A stretch of 11,078 bases of DNA from an uncultured Burkholderiales bacterium (GCA_903904635.1 CAIVDH010000116.1:1-11078); one strand, 5' to 3'. Shown: positions 1-7,229, numbered from the stretch's first letter. The notes: generated from the letters alone by a model not told the origin. A program made the numbers and translations.

Positions 1-857
1 AACACATTGAACTGATGCACGCGTCTAAATTCTGCCGAGAGCATGGCAGGTGCCGCTACAAAGCCGACCTTCCAGCCTGTGACGTGATACGTTTTACCAA
101 AGCTGGAGACCACAAAAGCGCGCGAGGCAAGCTCGGGATAACGGCATATGGATTCATGAGGCTTACCGTCATAGACCATGTGCTCATAAACTTCATCGGA
201 CAAAATCAGTATCTGCGTATCGCGCACGATATTGGCCAGCTGTTTGATATCTAGTTTGCGCAAGACTGAACCGGTGGGGTTGTGCGGCGAGTTAATCATG
301 ATGAGGCGCGTTTTTGGTGTGACGGCCTGCGCGACTTTTTCCCATGGCACGTAATAACCATGCTCACCGATTTCCATTTTTACTAAGACGGGCGTGGCTT
401 TGCACAGCTCGATCGCCGGAACATAGCTGTCGTAGGCAGGTTCGATCACGATGACTTCATCGCCCGGATGTACGCAGCACATGACGGCTGTCAGTATTCC
501 TTGCGTGCCGCCGGCTGTGACGGTGATTTCTGTGGCGGGATCGTAATCGCACTGATAAAGATCGTGAATTTTTTTTGCGATAGCAACGCGCAAGGGCAAA
601 ATCCCGGCCATAGGCGGATACTGATTCAGCCCATCCCGCATAGCCGTGTTGACGGCATCCAGCAGCGCCGGATCACAATCGAAATCCGGAAATCCCTGAC
701 CGAGATTGACGGCAGATTTTTCTGCAGCCAGGGCCGACATCACAGTAAAAATTGTGGTGCCTACTCTCGGGAGTTTGGATTCGATAGGATAGAGACCGAT
801 ACTAGCGGCGTTGGGCGTGTGGTTATCGGTTGGCGTTGCTTGATGCTTGAGCGTCAT
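1..857 (-). CDS. Methionine aminotransferase (YbdL-like, PLP fold type I), 3' part cut by window edge
   Basis: A class I/II aminotransferase; 285 codons are visible and the C-terminus lies beyond the left edge. The family transfers the amino group of methionine, and often aromatic amino acids, to 2-oxo acids in the cytosol. Seen: SKLPRVGTTIFTVMSAL near residues 27-43 and GQGFPDFD at 53-60, both close to E. coli YbdL; the substrate/PLP motif PHNPTG at 191-196; the PLP-ring residues SDEVYEH from 220 (Asp221, Tyr224); and the Schiff-base lysine in SSFGKTYH (Lys255). ATG at 857 gives an N-terminus about ten residues longer than YbdL. No Shine-Dalgarno is obvious. A TACAAT at 892-887 on the minus strand could be a -10 box, without a well-spaced -35. 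The PIN gene ends 51 bases upstream on the same strand, so cotranscription is possible. Related kynurenine or glutamine transaminases are alternative specificities; the family call is firm, the substrate less so. Confidence 0.88.
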   Translation of the reverse strand, partial: MTLKHQATPTDNHTPNAASIGLYPIESKLPRVGTTIFTVMSALAAEKSAVNLGQGFPDFDCDPALLDAVNTAMRDGLNQYPPMAGILPLRVAIAKKIHDLYQCDYDPATEITVTAGGTQGILTAVMCCVHPGDEVIVIEPAYDSYVPAIELCKATPVLVKMEIGEHGYYVPWEKVAQAVTPKTRLIMINSPHNPTGSVLRKLDIKQLANIVRDTQILILSDEVYEHMVYDGKPHESICRYPELASRAFVVSSFGKTYHVTGWKVGFVAAPAMLSAEFRRVHQFNV

Positions 858-908
858 GATGAAAACAAAAATAGTGTGAATTTCGTATTGTAGCTGGCAG
901 ATTGATAA

Positions 909-1412
909 TCAAGTGGCAGCAGCGACCCAGGCTTCGGGGGAAAGTATCTGAAATAAGCCTAACTTGAGGGTTTTGCGTGCGAGCTTCAGCAGTGCTTTAT
1001 CTTTGCTGATGAGGCAGCTAGCCTGACCATGATGCGTCAGCTCCAAGAATTTCTGATCATCCGGATCACGGCAAACCGGCAAACTGATTGTTGCAGCGCT
1101 TGCAGGCATGTCGATCTGCTCTATGAGGGTTTCAAATTCAGCATTAATTTGCTGGCGGCGCGCTTCATCCAGACCGAGTTTGGGATAAGTGAGTACGATG
1201 GACCATTCCATTTTGCAATCAGCGCGGGTGATGGCCTGCACTTTGCCTTGCTGCAGCGCGGTCATTAAGGGCTGCCAGCGCGGGTCGCGAAATAAGAATA
1301 AATCGAGACAGACATTTGTATCGATGACGATGCGTAATGGCGTAAATGCAGGCACAGATTCAGTACTAATACCGGTACCAGTGTCTGGCACGCTTAGTTG
1401 AGCGTTAGTCAT
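909..1412 (-). CDS. PIN-domain protein, putative toxin of the COG1569 type, no antitoxin visible
   Basis: A 167-residue predicted metal-dependent ribonuclease of the PIN fold, of the group annotated as 'putative toxin-antitoxin system toxin component, PIN family'. Seen: an N-terminal tail of about 26 residues rich in Ser/Thr/Pro, then the first PIN motif [17 protein letters not shown] (Asp31), an acidic residue at Glu69 in CKMEW, the motif [12 protein letters not shown] (Asp116, Asp119) and [11 protein letters not shown] (Asp138). These are the usual four metal-binding positions, so the active site looks intact. The ATG at 1412 lacks a clear ribosome binding site. No small antitoxin-like frame sits on either side: the 133 bases upstream are noncoding up to yaaA, and the aminotransferase follows 51 bases downstream. 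Many such chromosomal PIN proteins are solitary, so toxin activity is inference; a housekeeping RNase role is equally possible. Confidence 0.82.
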   Translation of the reverse strand: MTNAQLSVPDTGTGISTESVPAFTPLRIVIDTNVCLDLFLFRDPRWQPLMTALQQGKVQAITRADCKMEWSIVLTYPKLGLDEARRQQINAEFETLIEQIDMPASAATISLPVCRDPDDQKFLELTHHGQASCLISKDKALLKLARKTLKLGLFQILSPEAWVAAAT

Positions 1413-1545
1413 GGGGCGTTTATGTTTCTGCGCGCATGCTGTGTTTTACAATCCTGTTGCTGTACATTTTTTAACCATTTTTGAGCGCGATTATTGTGCG
1501 TGTTGTTCAGCGTATGATGACTTAAAATTTTTCTGGATTAATTCG

Positions 1546-2322
1546 ATGTTAATGCTGCTTTCACCCGCCAAGACACTAGATTATGCGTCACCCTTGCAAA
1601 CGCAGGCGCACAGCGTGCCAGATTTTATTCCGCGTTCAGCCGAATTAATTTCTTTGCTGCGTCAACTATCGCCTGCTGAGATTGGCAGCCTGATGCAAAT
1701 TTCTGATCCTCTGGCGCAGTTGAATGCTGAGCGTTATGCGTCATGGTCAAAAAAATTCAATTTCGATAATGCCAGGCAGGCCCTGCTGGCGTTTAATGGC
1801 GATGTATATGAAGGCTTGGATGCGCCTTCACTAAATGAAACACAGCTTTCATGGGCACAAGATCACTTGCGGATTTTATCTGGGTTGTATGGCGTATTGC
1901 GGCCACTCGATCTGATGCAGCCTTACCGGCTGGAGATGGGTACGCGACTCGCTAATCCCCGCGGTAAAGATCTGTATGCATACTGGGGCACGCAGGTCAC
2001 AGAGGTATTACGTTTGGCCTTGTCTGCACAACAATCTGCCGCGTTGATTAATCTGGCTTCAGAAGAGTATTTCAAAGTGGTTAAAGCAGATTTGCTGGAG
2101 GTGCCGGTTATTAGCCCGGTGTTTGAAGATTGGAAGGGTGGCAAATACAAAATCATTTCTTTTTATGCCAAGCGCGCGCGTGGCTTGATGGCGCGCTATG
2201 CCATAGACAAAAAAATTAGCAAGCCAGCGCAGTTAAAGAAATTTGATCGTGAGGGTTATGCGTTTGATCCGGATCAGTCAGATGCAAGCCGCTGGGTATT
2301 CAGGCGGCGCGTGGCTGACTGA
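1546..2322 (+). CDS. yaaA: Peroxide stress protein YaaA (UPF0246/DUF328)
   Basis: A 258-residue protein, the same length as E. coli YaaA. The family limits intracellular free iron under hydrogen peroxide stress and so protects DNA and proteins; the E. coli protein binds DNA. Seen: start [13 protein letters not shown], then [16 protein letters not shown], the highly conserved [20 protein letters not shown] segment around residues 115-135, [22 protein letters not shown] and [14 protein letters not shown], ending in WVFRRRVAD. The start at 1546 is chosen because the match to the family begins there; the frame stays open back to 1411 but the extra 45 codons are not family-like. A weak TGGA lies about 10 bases upstream. 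TATGAT at 1513-1518 is a possible -10 box with only a poor -35 (TTATTG, 1491-1496). No OxyR site could be recognised by eye. The gene converges on bamD, leaving 33 bases between stops. Confidence 0.95.
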   Translation: MLMLLSPAKTLDYASPLQTQAHSVPDFIPRSAELISLLRQLSPAEIGSLMQISDPLAQLNAERYASWSKKFNFDNARQALLAFNGDVYEGLDAPSLNETQLSWAQDHLRILSGLYGVLRPLDLMQPYRLEMGTRLANPRGKDLYAYWGTQVTEVLRLALSAQQSAALINLASEEYFKVVKADLLEVPVISPVFEDWKGGKYKIISFYAKRARGLMARYAIDKKISKPAQLKKFDREGYAFDPDQSDASRWVFRRRVAD

Positions 2323-2330
2323 GCAGCCAC
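2311..2330. terminator. Hairpin at the yaaA/bamD convergence
   Basis: A perfect 7-bp inverted repeat, GTGGCTG (2311-2317) and CAGCCAC (2324-2330), with a 6-base loop that includes the yaaA stop codon. It lies between two convergent genes, which fits a bidirectional transcription end, but neither side is followed by a proper T tract (TTAACATGTTT on the + side, GCGCC on the - side). Treat it as a hairpin with possible terminator function, or as the 3'-end stabiliser of a Rho-dependent end. Confidence 0.4.
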
Positions 2331-2355
2331 TTAACATGTTTAGGCAGGCGTTACA

Positions 2356-3171
2356 TCACCAGAACTTCCACCATGATTTATTGTTCGAATTTGAGCCTGC
2401 CGATCCTGCCGATTTTTTTTCGAAATTGAGTTTGTAAACGCGCAGTGCATCTTCGCGTAATTCTTTTTCACCCAATGCTTCATAAGAATTAATTTGTATT
2501 TTAAGCGCTTCTTTTACCGCGGGAGAATCAGGGTAGCCGCGTAGGACGTTTTGTGCCCGATTGATTGCAGCCAGGTAGGCGCCGCGCTTGTAGTAGTAAC
2601 TGGCTACGTGCACTTCATACTCCGCCATGGCACTGACAAGATATTTCATGCGATCGCTGGCATCAGGCGCATACTTACTGTCTGGGAAGCGCTCTGTGAG
2701 CTGCTTGAATGCATCAAATGCATCGCGCGCCGCTTTCGGGTCACGTTCAGTAGGATCTTGGTTGCTGATGAAATCAAACAATCCTTTTTTGTCTTTGAAA
2801 TTTGCCAGGCCGCGCAGGTAGTACATGTAATCCACATTCGGATGATTAGGGTGCAAACGAATGAAACGTTCGACTGCTGCTATGCACTGTGCCTGATCAT
2901 TTTGTTTGTAGTAGGCAAAGGCAATTTCCAGCTGTGCCTGCTGAGCATAGGCACCAAACGGATAACGCGATTCCAGCTTTTCAAAAAATTTGGTGGCCTT
3001 TTCATAGTTGCCACTGTTTAGCTCATCTTTGGCCTCGGCGTATAATTTCGACGCTGTCCAGCTTTTGGTCGGATCAGATTTCTCTGCCATCGATCCGCAG
3101 GCTGACAATAGTAAGATCATCAATAAGAGAGCAAGTTTAGATTGAATTTTCAACATGGAATTGGATGTCAT
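2356..3171 (-). CDS. bamD: Outer membrane protein assembly factor BamD (ComL/YfiO lipoprotein)
   Basis: An essential lipoprotein of the BAM complex, anchored in the inner leaflet of the outer membrane, which works with BamA to fold and insert beta-barrel proteins. Seen in 271 residues: a basic start and hydrophobic stretch (11-22), lipobox LSAC with acylated Cys25, then TPR-type helical hairpins: about 40-75 (ending YEKATKFFEKLESRYPFG), 76-109, 148-170 and 187-247. Conserved BamD phrases are DYMYYLRGLANF and QDPTERDPKAARDAF. The tail is a Ser/Asn linker and SWWKFW. Two starts are possible: ATG 3171 or ATG 3156 (15 bases downstream); neither has a good Shine-Dalgarno and both leave the lipobox intact. 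The divergent neighbour rluD is the classic bamD partner locus. A strong promoter candidate lies at 3250-3224, so the leader would contain the 11-bp repeat array. An A8 run on the coding strand (2420-2413) lies near the 3' end. Confidence 0.96.
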   Translation of the reverse strand: MTSNSMLKIQSKLALLLMILLLSACGSMAEKSDPTKSWTASKLYAEAKDELNSGNYEKATKFFEKLESRYPFGAYAQQAQLEIAFAYYKQNDQAQCIAAVERFIRLHPNHPNVDYMYYLRGLANFKDKKGLFDFISNQDPTERDPKAARDAFDAFKQLTERFPDSKYAPDASDRMKYLVSAMAEYEVHVASYYYKRGAYLAAINRAQNVLRGYPDSPAVKEALKIQINSYEALGEKELREDALRVYKLNFEKKSAGSAGSNSNNKSWWKFW

Positions 3172-3174
3172 CGG

Positions 3175-3218
3175 TTCTGAATAATTTCTGAGTAGCTTCT
3201 GAGTAGCTTCTGAACAAG
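3175..3218. repeat. Four tandem 11-bp units between bamD and rluD
   Basis: Read on the + strand the units are TTCTGAATAAT (3175-3185), TTCTGAGTAGC (3186-3196), TTCTGAGTAGC (3197-3207) and TTCTGAACAAG (3208-3218). Units 2 and 3 are identical, and all four share TTCTGA in exact 11-bp register, about one helical turn per unit. The array fills nearly the whole gap between the two divergent genes and, if the promoter at 3250-3224 is used, would be transcribed as the bamD 5' leader. Function unknown; slipped-strand duplication of one unit could also produce it. Confidence 0.85.
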
Positions 3219-3223
3219 CAGCG

Positions 3224-3250
3224 ATTATAGCCGATGGACACAGTAGTCAA
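3224..3250 (-). promoter_or_regulatory. Sigma-70-type promoter candidate for bamD
   Basis: On the minus strand TTGACT (3250-3245, five of six consensus bases) is followed after 15 bases by a perfect TATAAT (3229-3224). The spacer is 2 bases shorter than ideal. Transcription would start near 3217, giving a leader of about 45 bases before the bamD ATG at 3171. The promoter overlaps the first codons of rluD if rluD starts at 3234, which mildly favours the later rluD start at 3270. Confidence 0.5.
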
Positions 3251-4265
3251 ACTCAACCCGGATTTCAGCATGAGCAACCCTGTAGTAGATGAGGTTTTCG
3301 AAGATATTGACGAATTGGATACTGTTTTGCCGGAGTCTTCGACGATTTCGCTCAAGCTTGGCCCTGAAAGTTGCGGCGTGCGCCTCGATAAAGTCTTGTC
3401 CGGGCTGTTGCCACAGTATTCCCGTGGCCGCTTGCAGCAATGGATAGAAGAGGGCTTAGTCACAGTCGATGGCGCGCCTGCAAAAGTTCGCGCTACGGTC
3501 TATGGTGATGAAACCATCTTGGTTCAGCCGCAGATGTCACAGTCAGAACAGCCGTATTTGCCTGAACCAGTAGCGCTGGACGTGGTGTATGAAGATGCCG
3601 ATCTGATCGTCATTAACAAGGTTGCCGGGCTGGTTGTGCATCCGGGCGCAGGCAACTGGACTGGCACTTTGCTAAATGGTCTATTGCATCGCTGGCCGGA
3701 ATTGGCCGGTATACCGCGCGCAGGTATCGTCCACAGGCTCGATAAGGATACGAGTGGCCTGATGGTGATCGCCAAGACCTTGCTGGCACAGACGGACTTG
3801 GTGCGTCAGCTGCAAGACCGCAGCGTACAGCGCGAATATCTGGCGCTGGTTTGGGGGCAGCCTGTCTCTAATGGTCGTATCGAAGCTGCGATAGGGCGCC
3901 ACCCGCGTGAGCGGGTCAAGATGGCTGTCAGCACATCACCACAAGCCAAGCCTGCTATTACGCATTATCAAAAACTGGGCATGGGCATGTTGGATGGTCG
4001 GCCTGTTGCGCTGCTGTTATGCAAGCTCGAGACCGGCCGCACGCACCAGATACGGGTGCATATGCAGTCCATAGGCTTTCCGCTGGTTGGTGATGGCGTG
4101 TACGGCAAGCAGCATCTGGTTTCGGTTTTTCCGCGTCAGGCTTTGCATGCGCAACGTTTGGGTTTGCTGCATCCTGTCAGTGATCTGGAATGTGCCTGGG
4201 TGGCACCTGTGCCTGAAGATATGCATGGATTGTTGCTTCGCGCCGGTATTGCGTTGCCTGAATAA
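3234..4265 (+). CDS. rluD: 23S rRNA pseudouridine synthase RluD
   Basis: Converts the uridines of 23S rRNA helix 69 (1911, 1915, 1917 in E. coli numbering) to pseudouridine during assembly of the large subunit. Seen in 343 residues: an acidic N-terminal extension (about 14-36), an S4-type RNA-binding domain from [22 protein letters not shown] (49-70) to about 98, and the RluA-family catalytic domain with [11 protein letters not shown] (128-138), the catalytic motif [12 protein letters not shown] with Asp170, and the conserved [12 protein letters not shown] and LVGDGVYG segments (266-291). E. coli RluD has 326 residues, so this one is slightly long at the N-terminus; ATG 3270 (residue 13) is an alternative start and would clear the bamD promoter. 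Neither start has a strong ribosome binding site. pgeF follows 23 bases later on the same strand, a conserved pairing. Confidence 0.95.
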   Translation: MDTVVKLNPDFSMSNPVVDEVFEDIDELDTVLPESSTISLKLGPESCGVRLDKVLSGLLPQYSRGRLQQWIEEGLVTVDGAPAKVRATVYGDETILVQPQMSQSEQPYLPEPVALDVVYEDADLIVINKVAGLVVHPGAGNWTGTLLNGLLHRWPELAGIPRAGIVHRLDKDTSGLMVIAKTLLAQTDLVRQLQDRSVQREYLALVWGQPVSNGRIEAAIGRHPRERVKMAVSTSPQAKPAITHYQKLGMGMLDGRPVALLLCKLETGRTHQIRVHMQSIGFPLVGDGVYGKQHLVSVFPRQALHAQRLGLLHPVSDLECAWVAPVPEDMHGLLLRAGIALPE

Positions 4266-4288
4266 ATTTAGCGGCGTTCTATATCGAC

Positions 4289-5053
4289 ATGGATTTGCTG
4301 ATTCCAACATGGCATACGCTGCCCAATAAGGTTGGGGCGCTTTCCACTTTACGCAGCGGCGGCACCAGCATGGCGCCGTATGATGATGGCGGTGGTGAGG
4401 ACGGCTTAAATCTTGGATTGCATGTAGGGGATGACCCGGCCTGCGTACTGCGTAATCGTTTATTGCTGAAATCTTATTTGCCAGCAGAGCCTGCATGGTT
4501 AAATCAGGTGCATGGCAATACGGTAGTGGAGGCATCCCGGGTGCAAGGTGTGCCACAGGCAGATGCCAGTTTCACGACACAGTCGGGTGTGGTCTGCGCC
4601 ATTCTCACTGCCGATTGCATGCCGGTTTTGTTATGCGACACAAGCGGGTCTGTCGTCGCTGCTGCACATGCCGGATGGCGCGGCCTTGCCGGTGGTGTGC
4701 TTGAAAATACAGTTAAGGCAATGCGGCAGGCTGGCGGCGCTGATTTAATGGCTTGGCTGGGCCCGGCGATAGGGCCGCAGCAATTTGAAGTCGGTGAAGA
4801 TGTCAGAGCCGCATTTGCGCATTTTGGTGCAGCAGCAGCACCTGCATTTACATTAATTGAAAATTTGCCGCTTAATTTGCCAAATAAATATATGGCTAAT
4901 TTGCCATTACTTGTGCGATTAGTACTGGCAAGCGTTGATGTCCATCACATTACAGGCGGCGCTGATTGTACGGTGAGTGAGCCAGCACGTTTTTATTCTT
5001 ATCGCCGCGATGGCGTAACCGGTCGCATGGCGTCCATGATCTGGCTAGGCTAA
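4289..5053 (+). CDS. pgeF: Peptidoglycan editing factor PgeF (YfiH, DUF152/LACC1 family)
   Basis: A 254-residue member of the YfiH family. In E. coli the protein corrects peptidoglycan precursors that received L-serine instead of L-alanine; relatives also have purine nucleoside phosphorylase activity and were once called laccase-like. Seen: the zinc-ligand set His75 in NQVHGN, Cys110 in LTADCMPVL and His127 in AAHAGWRGLAGG, plus WLGPAIGPQQFEVG (156-169), GGADCTVSEP (223-232) and the terminal FYSYRRDGVTGRMASMIWL. The length is typical for the family (about 240-260). It follows rluD by 23 bases with no promoter or terminator between, so one operon is likely. Its 3' end overlaps the convergent small membrane gene by four bases. 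A locally AT-rich stretch (4848-4910) encodes three NLP tripeptides but does not interrupt family motifs. Confidence 0.93.
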   Translation: MDLLIPTWHTLPNKVGALSTLRSGGTSMAPYDDGGGEDGLNLGLHVGDDPACVLRNRLLLKSYLPAEPAWLNQVHGNTVVEASRVQGVPQADASFTTQSGVVCAILTADCMPVLLCDTSGSVVAAAHAGWRGLAGGVLENTVKAMRQAGGADLMAWLGPAIGPQQFEVGEDVRAAFAHFGAAAAPAFTLIENLPLNLPNKYMANLPLLVRLVLASVDVHHITGGADCTVSEPARFYSYRRDGVTGRMASMIWLG

Positions 5054-5289
5054 TCAGGATTTTTTTCTGTGTCTGCTTTGGTTGTTTGCAACTGTTGCCG
5101 CTCTTTCATTTCTCGTTGGCTATTTTGCTCACGCCGACGCCGCCTACCGCCCGTTCCGGTGATGTATAAAATGATCGTGACAGGTAACACACCATAGACG
5201 AAAAACGTCATAATGCCTGCAATTACCGAGTCCTCGGTAATTGCCATCATCAACACCACATAGATCCAACCCACAGCTGCGATATGCAT
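5050..5289 (-). CDS. Small two-helix membrane protein of unknown function
   Basis: A 79-residue protein that I cannot assign to a named family. Seen: two predicted membrane helices (about 3-18 and 22-44) separated by an acidic turn (TED), then a five-arginine run at 49-53 and a hydrophilic Gln/Glu/Lys-rich tail ending in NPD. The arginine cluster suggests both termini are cytoplasmic, by the positive-inside rule. The start is the ATG at 5289, with GCGGAA about 5-10 bases upstream as a plausible ribosome binding site; a TTG directly before it is an unlikely alternative. The stop TAG (5052-5050) overlaps the pgeF stop on the other strand. It diverges from phaC, with 56 bases between starts. Membrane-like composition and a ribosome site support a real gene. 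A link to polyhydroxyalkanoate storage is only suggested by position. Confidence 0.72.
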   Translation of the reverse strand: MHIAAVGWIYVVLMMAITEDSVIAGIMTFFVYGVLPVTIILYITGTGGRRRRREQNSQREMKERQQLQTTKADTEKNPD

Positions 5290-5345
5290 CAAAATTCCGC
5301 ATTGTTATTTAAGCTGGCAGCATACGCGAAAAACTGAGAGTGAAC

Positions 5346-7109
5346 ATGAGCAAATCTGACAACACAACCTCTTCTGCGGATTCATCACCTGCCTCGTGGC
5401 TGGCGCAGATGAGTAATCCTGAAACATGGCAGGCCATGATGAAAATGGTTCAGGGGGTGCCCGGTATGCCTGCTATGCCCGCTATGCCAACTATGCCAGG
5501 TATGCCAGCATCCCCTGCATTGAAGGCGCTGGTGCCGCAAGAAAAACTCGCAACACTGCAACAAGAATATATGGGCGAGATGTCCAAGCTATGGTCTGAG
5601 TTAATGGCCTCGCATACACCAGAAATTAAAGACAGGCGCTTCAATAATCCGGCCTGGCATTCGAGTGCGTTGCATGCATTTAATGCGGCTACTTATTTGC
5701 TTAATGCGCATTTTTTAAATGCACTAGCTGATGCAGTCGATACCGACGACAAGACCAAGAAAAAAATCCGTTTCGCTACGCAGCAAACTATCGATGCGAT
5801 GTCGCCGCTGAATTTTTTGGCGACTAATCCGGAAGCGCAGCAAAAGCTGATCGAGACTAAAGGCGAAAGCCTGACTAAGGGCATACAGCATATGCTGGAA
5901 GATATGCGCAAAGGGCATATTTCACAGACGGATGAAAACGCATTCGAAGTGGGTGTGAATGTCGCCGCATCCGAGGGTGCGGTGGTGTTTGAAAATGAAT
6001 TGATACAGCTGATTCAGTATCGTCCGCTGACCAAGCAGGTTTATCAGCGTCCGCTGCTGATTGTGCCGCCTTGTATTAACAAGTTTTATATTTTAGATCT
6101 GCAACCTGAAAACTCACTGATACGTTATGCGGTGGAGCAGGGGCATACGGTGTTTGTTGTCTCATGGGCCAATACCGGCGAAGCGCAGGGTCATCTGGGC
6201 TGGGATGATTATGTAGAACATGGCGTGATTGATGCGATAGAAGCGGCGCGTGATATCAGTGGCGAAAAACAAATTAATGCGTTGGGTTTTTGTGTGGGTG
6301 GCACGTTGCTGTCGACGGCATTGTCTGTCTTGTCAGCGCGCGGCAAAAACCCTGCGGCCAGTCTTACTTTGCTGACTACGATGCTGGATTTCTCCGATGT
6401 TGGCGCCATTGATGTGTATGTCGATGAAACCCAAGTCGCGCAGCGCGAGCAGTCTATCGGCCAGGGTGGGCTGATGCCGGGACGTGATTTTGCCACCGCA
6501 TTTTCCAGTTTGCGATCCAATGATTTAGTGTGGAATTATGTGCAGTCGAATTATTTGAAGGGCGAAGATCCGCCGCCTTTCGATCTGCTTTACTGGAATT
6601 CTGACAGCACAAATTTACCAGGCCCGATGTTTTGTTATTACTTGCGCAATATGTATCTGGAAAATAATTTGCGCAAACCCGGCAAGCTCAAAGTGGGCAA
6701 AGACCCGATTGATCTGAGCAAGTTGCAGCTGCCCAGTTTTATTTATGCCTCGCGTGAAGATCATATCGTGCCTTGGGTTAGTGCCTATGCGTCAACCGGG
6801 CTGATTAATTCGGCCAAGCGGAAAAATAATCGTTTTGTACTTGGCGCTTCGGGTCATATTGCCGGCGTAATTAACCCACCTGCAAAAAAGAAGCGCAGCT
6901 ACTGGACTAATGATGCCGGATTGGGTGGAACACCTGATCAGTGGCTGGCCAAGGCCAAAGAACATCCTGGCAGCTGGTGGCCTTTATGGTCTGAATTCCT
7001 GGCCAGCCATGCCGGTGAAATGCGCAATGCGCCGCGCAAATATGGCAACACCCGCCTGCAACCTATAGAGCCTGCACCTGGGCGTTATGTAAAAGTTAAG
7101 GCGGAATAA
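5346..7109 (+). CDS. phaC: Class I poly(3-hydroxyalkanoate) synthase PhaC
   Basis: Polymerises (R)-3-hydroxyacyl-CoA, mainly 3-hydroxybutyryl-CoA, into storage polyester at the surface of cytoplasmic granules. Seen in 587 residues, close to the 589 of Cupriavidus necator PhaC: an N-terminal domain with SWLAQMSNPETWQAMMKM, a Met-Pro repeat stretch (about 39-58), FNNPAWHSSALHAF (99-112), the alpha/beta hydrolase core with RPLLIVPPCINKFYILDL, the PhaC lipase-like box GFCVGGT with nucleophile Cys316, Asp472 in SREDHIVPW and His504 in GASGHIAGVINPP. The triad is complete. ATG 5346 is preferred over the in-frame GTG 5340 because GAGAGTGA lies just upstream of it. No good promoter is visible in the 56-base gap to the divergent small gene. 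phaR follows after 199 bases; thiolase (phaA) and reductase (phaB) genes are absent here, so monomer supply must be encoded elsewhere. A single complete PhaC argues against classes III and IV. Confidence 0.97.
   Translation: MSKSDNTTSSADSSPASWLAQMSNPETWQAMMKMVQGVPGMPAMPAMPTMPGMPASPALKALVPQEKLATLQQEYMGEMSKLWSELMASHTPEIKDRRFNNPAWHSSALHAFNAATYLLNAHFLNALADAVDTDDKTKKKIRFATQQTIDAMSPLNFLATNPEAQQKLIETKGESLTKGIQHMLEDMRKGHISQTDENAFEVGVNVAASEGAVVFENELIQLIQYRPLTKQVYQRPLLIVPPCINKFYILDLQPENSLIRYAVEQGHTVFVVSWANTGEAQGHLGWDDYVEHGVIDAIEAARDISGEKQINALGFCVGGTLLSTALSVLSARGKNPAASLTLLTTMLDFSDVGAIDVYVDETQVAQREQSIGQGGLMPGRDFATAFSSLRSNDLVWNYVQSNYLKGEDPPPFDLLYWNSDSTNLPGPMFCYYLRNMYLENNLRKPGKLKVGKDPIDLSKLQLPSFIYASREDHIVPWVSAYASTGLINSAKRKNNRFVLGASGHIAGVINPPAKKKRSYWTNDAGLGGTPDQWLAKAKEHPGSWWPLWSEFLASHAGEMRNAPRKYGNTRLQPIEPAPGRYVKVKAE
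5463..5507 (+). repeat. Five in-frame 9-bp repeats encoding Met-Pro units in PhaC
   Basis: Five consecutive 9-base units of the form (G/A)(G/C)T-ATG-CC(T/C/A) encode GMP, AMP, AMP, TMP, GMP inside the PhaC N-terminal domain (residues about 40-54), upstream of the catalytic core. Because the period is a multiple of three, gain or loss of a unit would keep the frame. It looks like a low-complexity linker that expanded by replication slippage. Confidence 0.8.
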
Positions 7110-7160
7110 ATTTTAGCGCCTGTCAGGCTAGCGCAGGTTGCAATCGGGCAGGCGTTTACT

Positions 7161-7171
7161 TTGCGATGCAA
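7161..7171. promoter_or_regulatory. TTGC-N3-GCAA dyad upstream of phaR, possible PhaR site
   Basis: TTGCGATGCAA is a perfect 4+4 inverted repeat around three bases, touching a TATAAT at 7172-7177 that has no recognisable -35. PhaR proteins are reported to bind TGC-rich dyads and to control their own genes. The assignment to PhaR is inference; the core TGC-N3-GCA also occurs by chance in coding DNA here. Confidence 0.3.
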
Positions 7172-7198
7172 TATAATGCTCGATCAAAGGCTGAATCC

Positions 7199-7229
7199 TT
7201 GCCAAGCTTTTGATTTATCAGCCTATAAT
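7199..7229 (+). promoter_or_regulatory. Sigma-70-type promoter candidate for phaR
   Basis: TTGCCA (7199-7204, five of six consensus bases) and a perfect TATAAT (7224-7229) are separated by 19 bases, slightly long. Transcription would start near 7236 and give a leader of about 73 bases containing the TGC-N3-GCA dyad at 7280-7288. This would allow phaR to be expressed separately from phaC. I see no clear Rho-independent terminator after phaC, so readthrough is also possible. Confidence 0.45.

Noticed and set aside
468..893. Open frame of 141 codons on the + strand
   Set aside because: Lies entirely antisense to the well-supported aminotransferase, and its translation shows no family features.
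1411..1545. 45-codon N-terminal extension of yaaA in the same open frame
   Set aside because: The family match starts exactly at the ATG at 1546 and the E. coli protein has the same 258-residue length; the upstream codons are not YaaA-like and overlap the promoter region.
1413..1545. Possible antitoxin gene upstream of the PIN gene
   Set aside because: The only minus-strand start here gives about ten codons before a stop, too short for any known antitoxin.
2413..2420. A8 run near the bamD 3' end as a programmed frameshift site
   Set aside because: No alternative frame gives a recognisable C-terminus, and the normal frame ends in the typical SWWKFW tail.
2551..3021. Open frame of 156 codons on the + strand
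   Set aside because: Antisense to bamD, whose lipobox and TPR pattern are unambiguous; no ribosome site or family motif.
3175..3218. CRISPR-like array
   Set aside because: Units are 11 bp with no spacers; it is a simple tandem repeat.
4017..4556. Open frame of 179 codons on the - strand
   Set aside because: Antisense to the end of rluD and the start of pgeF, both strongly supported; composition (His/Pro/Gln-rich) is typical of a shadow frame.
7117..7156. Intrinsic terminator after phaC from CGCCTG / CAGGCG followed by TTTACTTT
   Set aside because: The loop would be 26 bases with only a 6-bp stem and a broken T tract; too weak to call.
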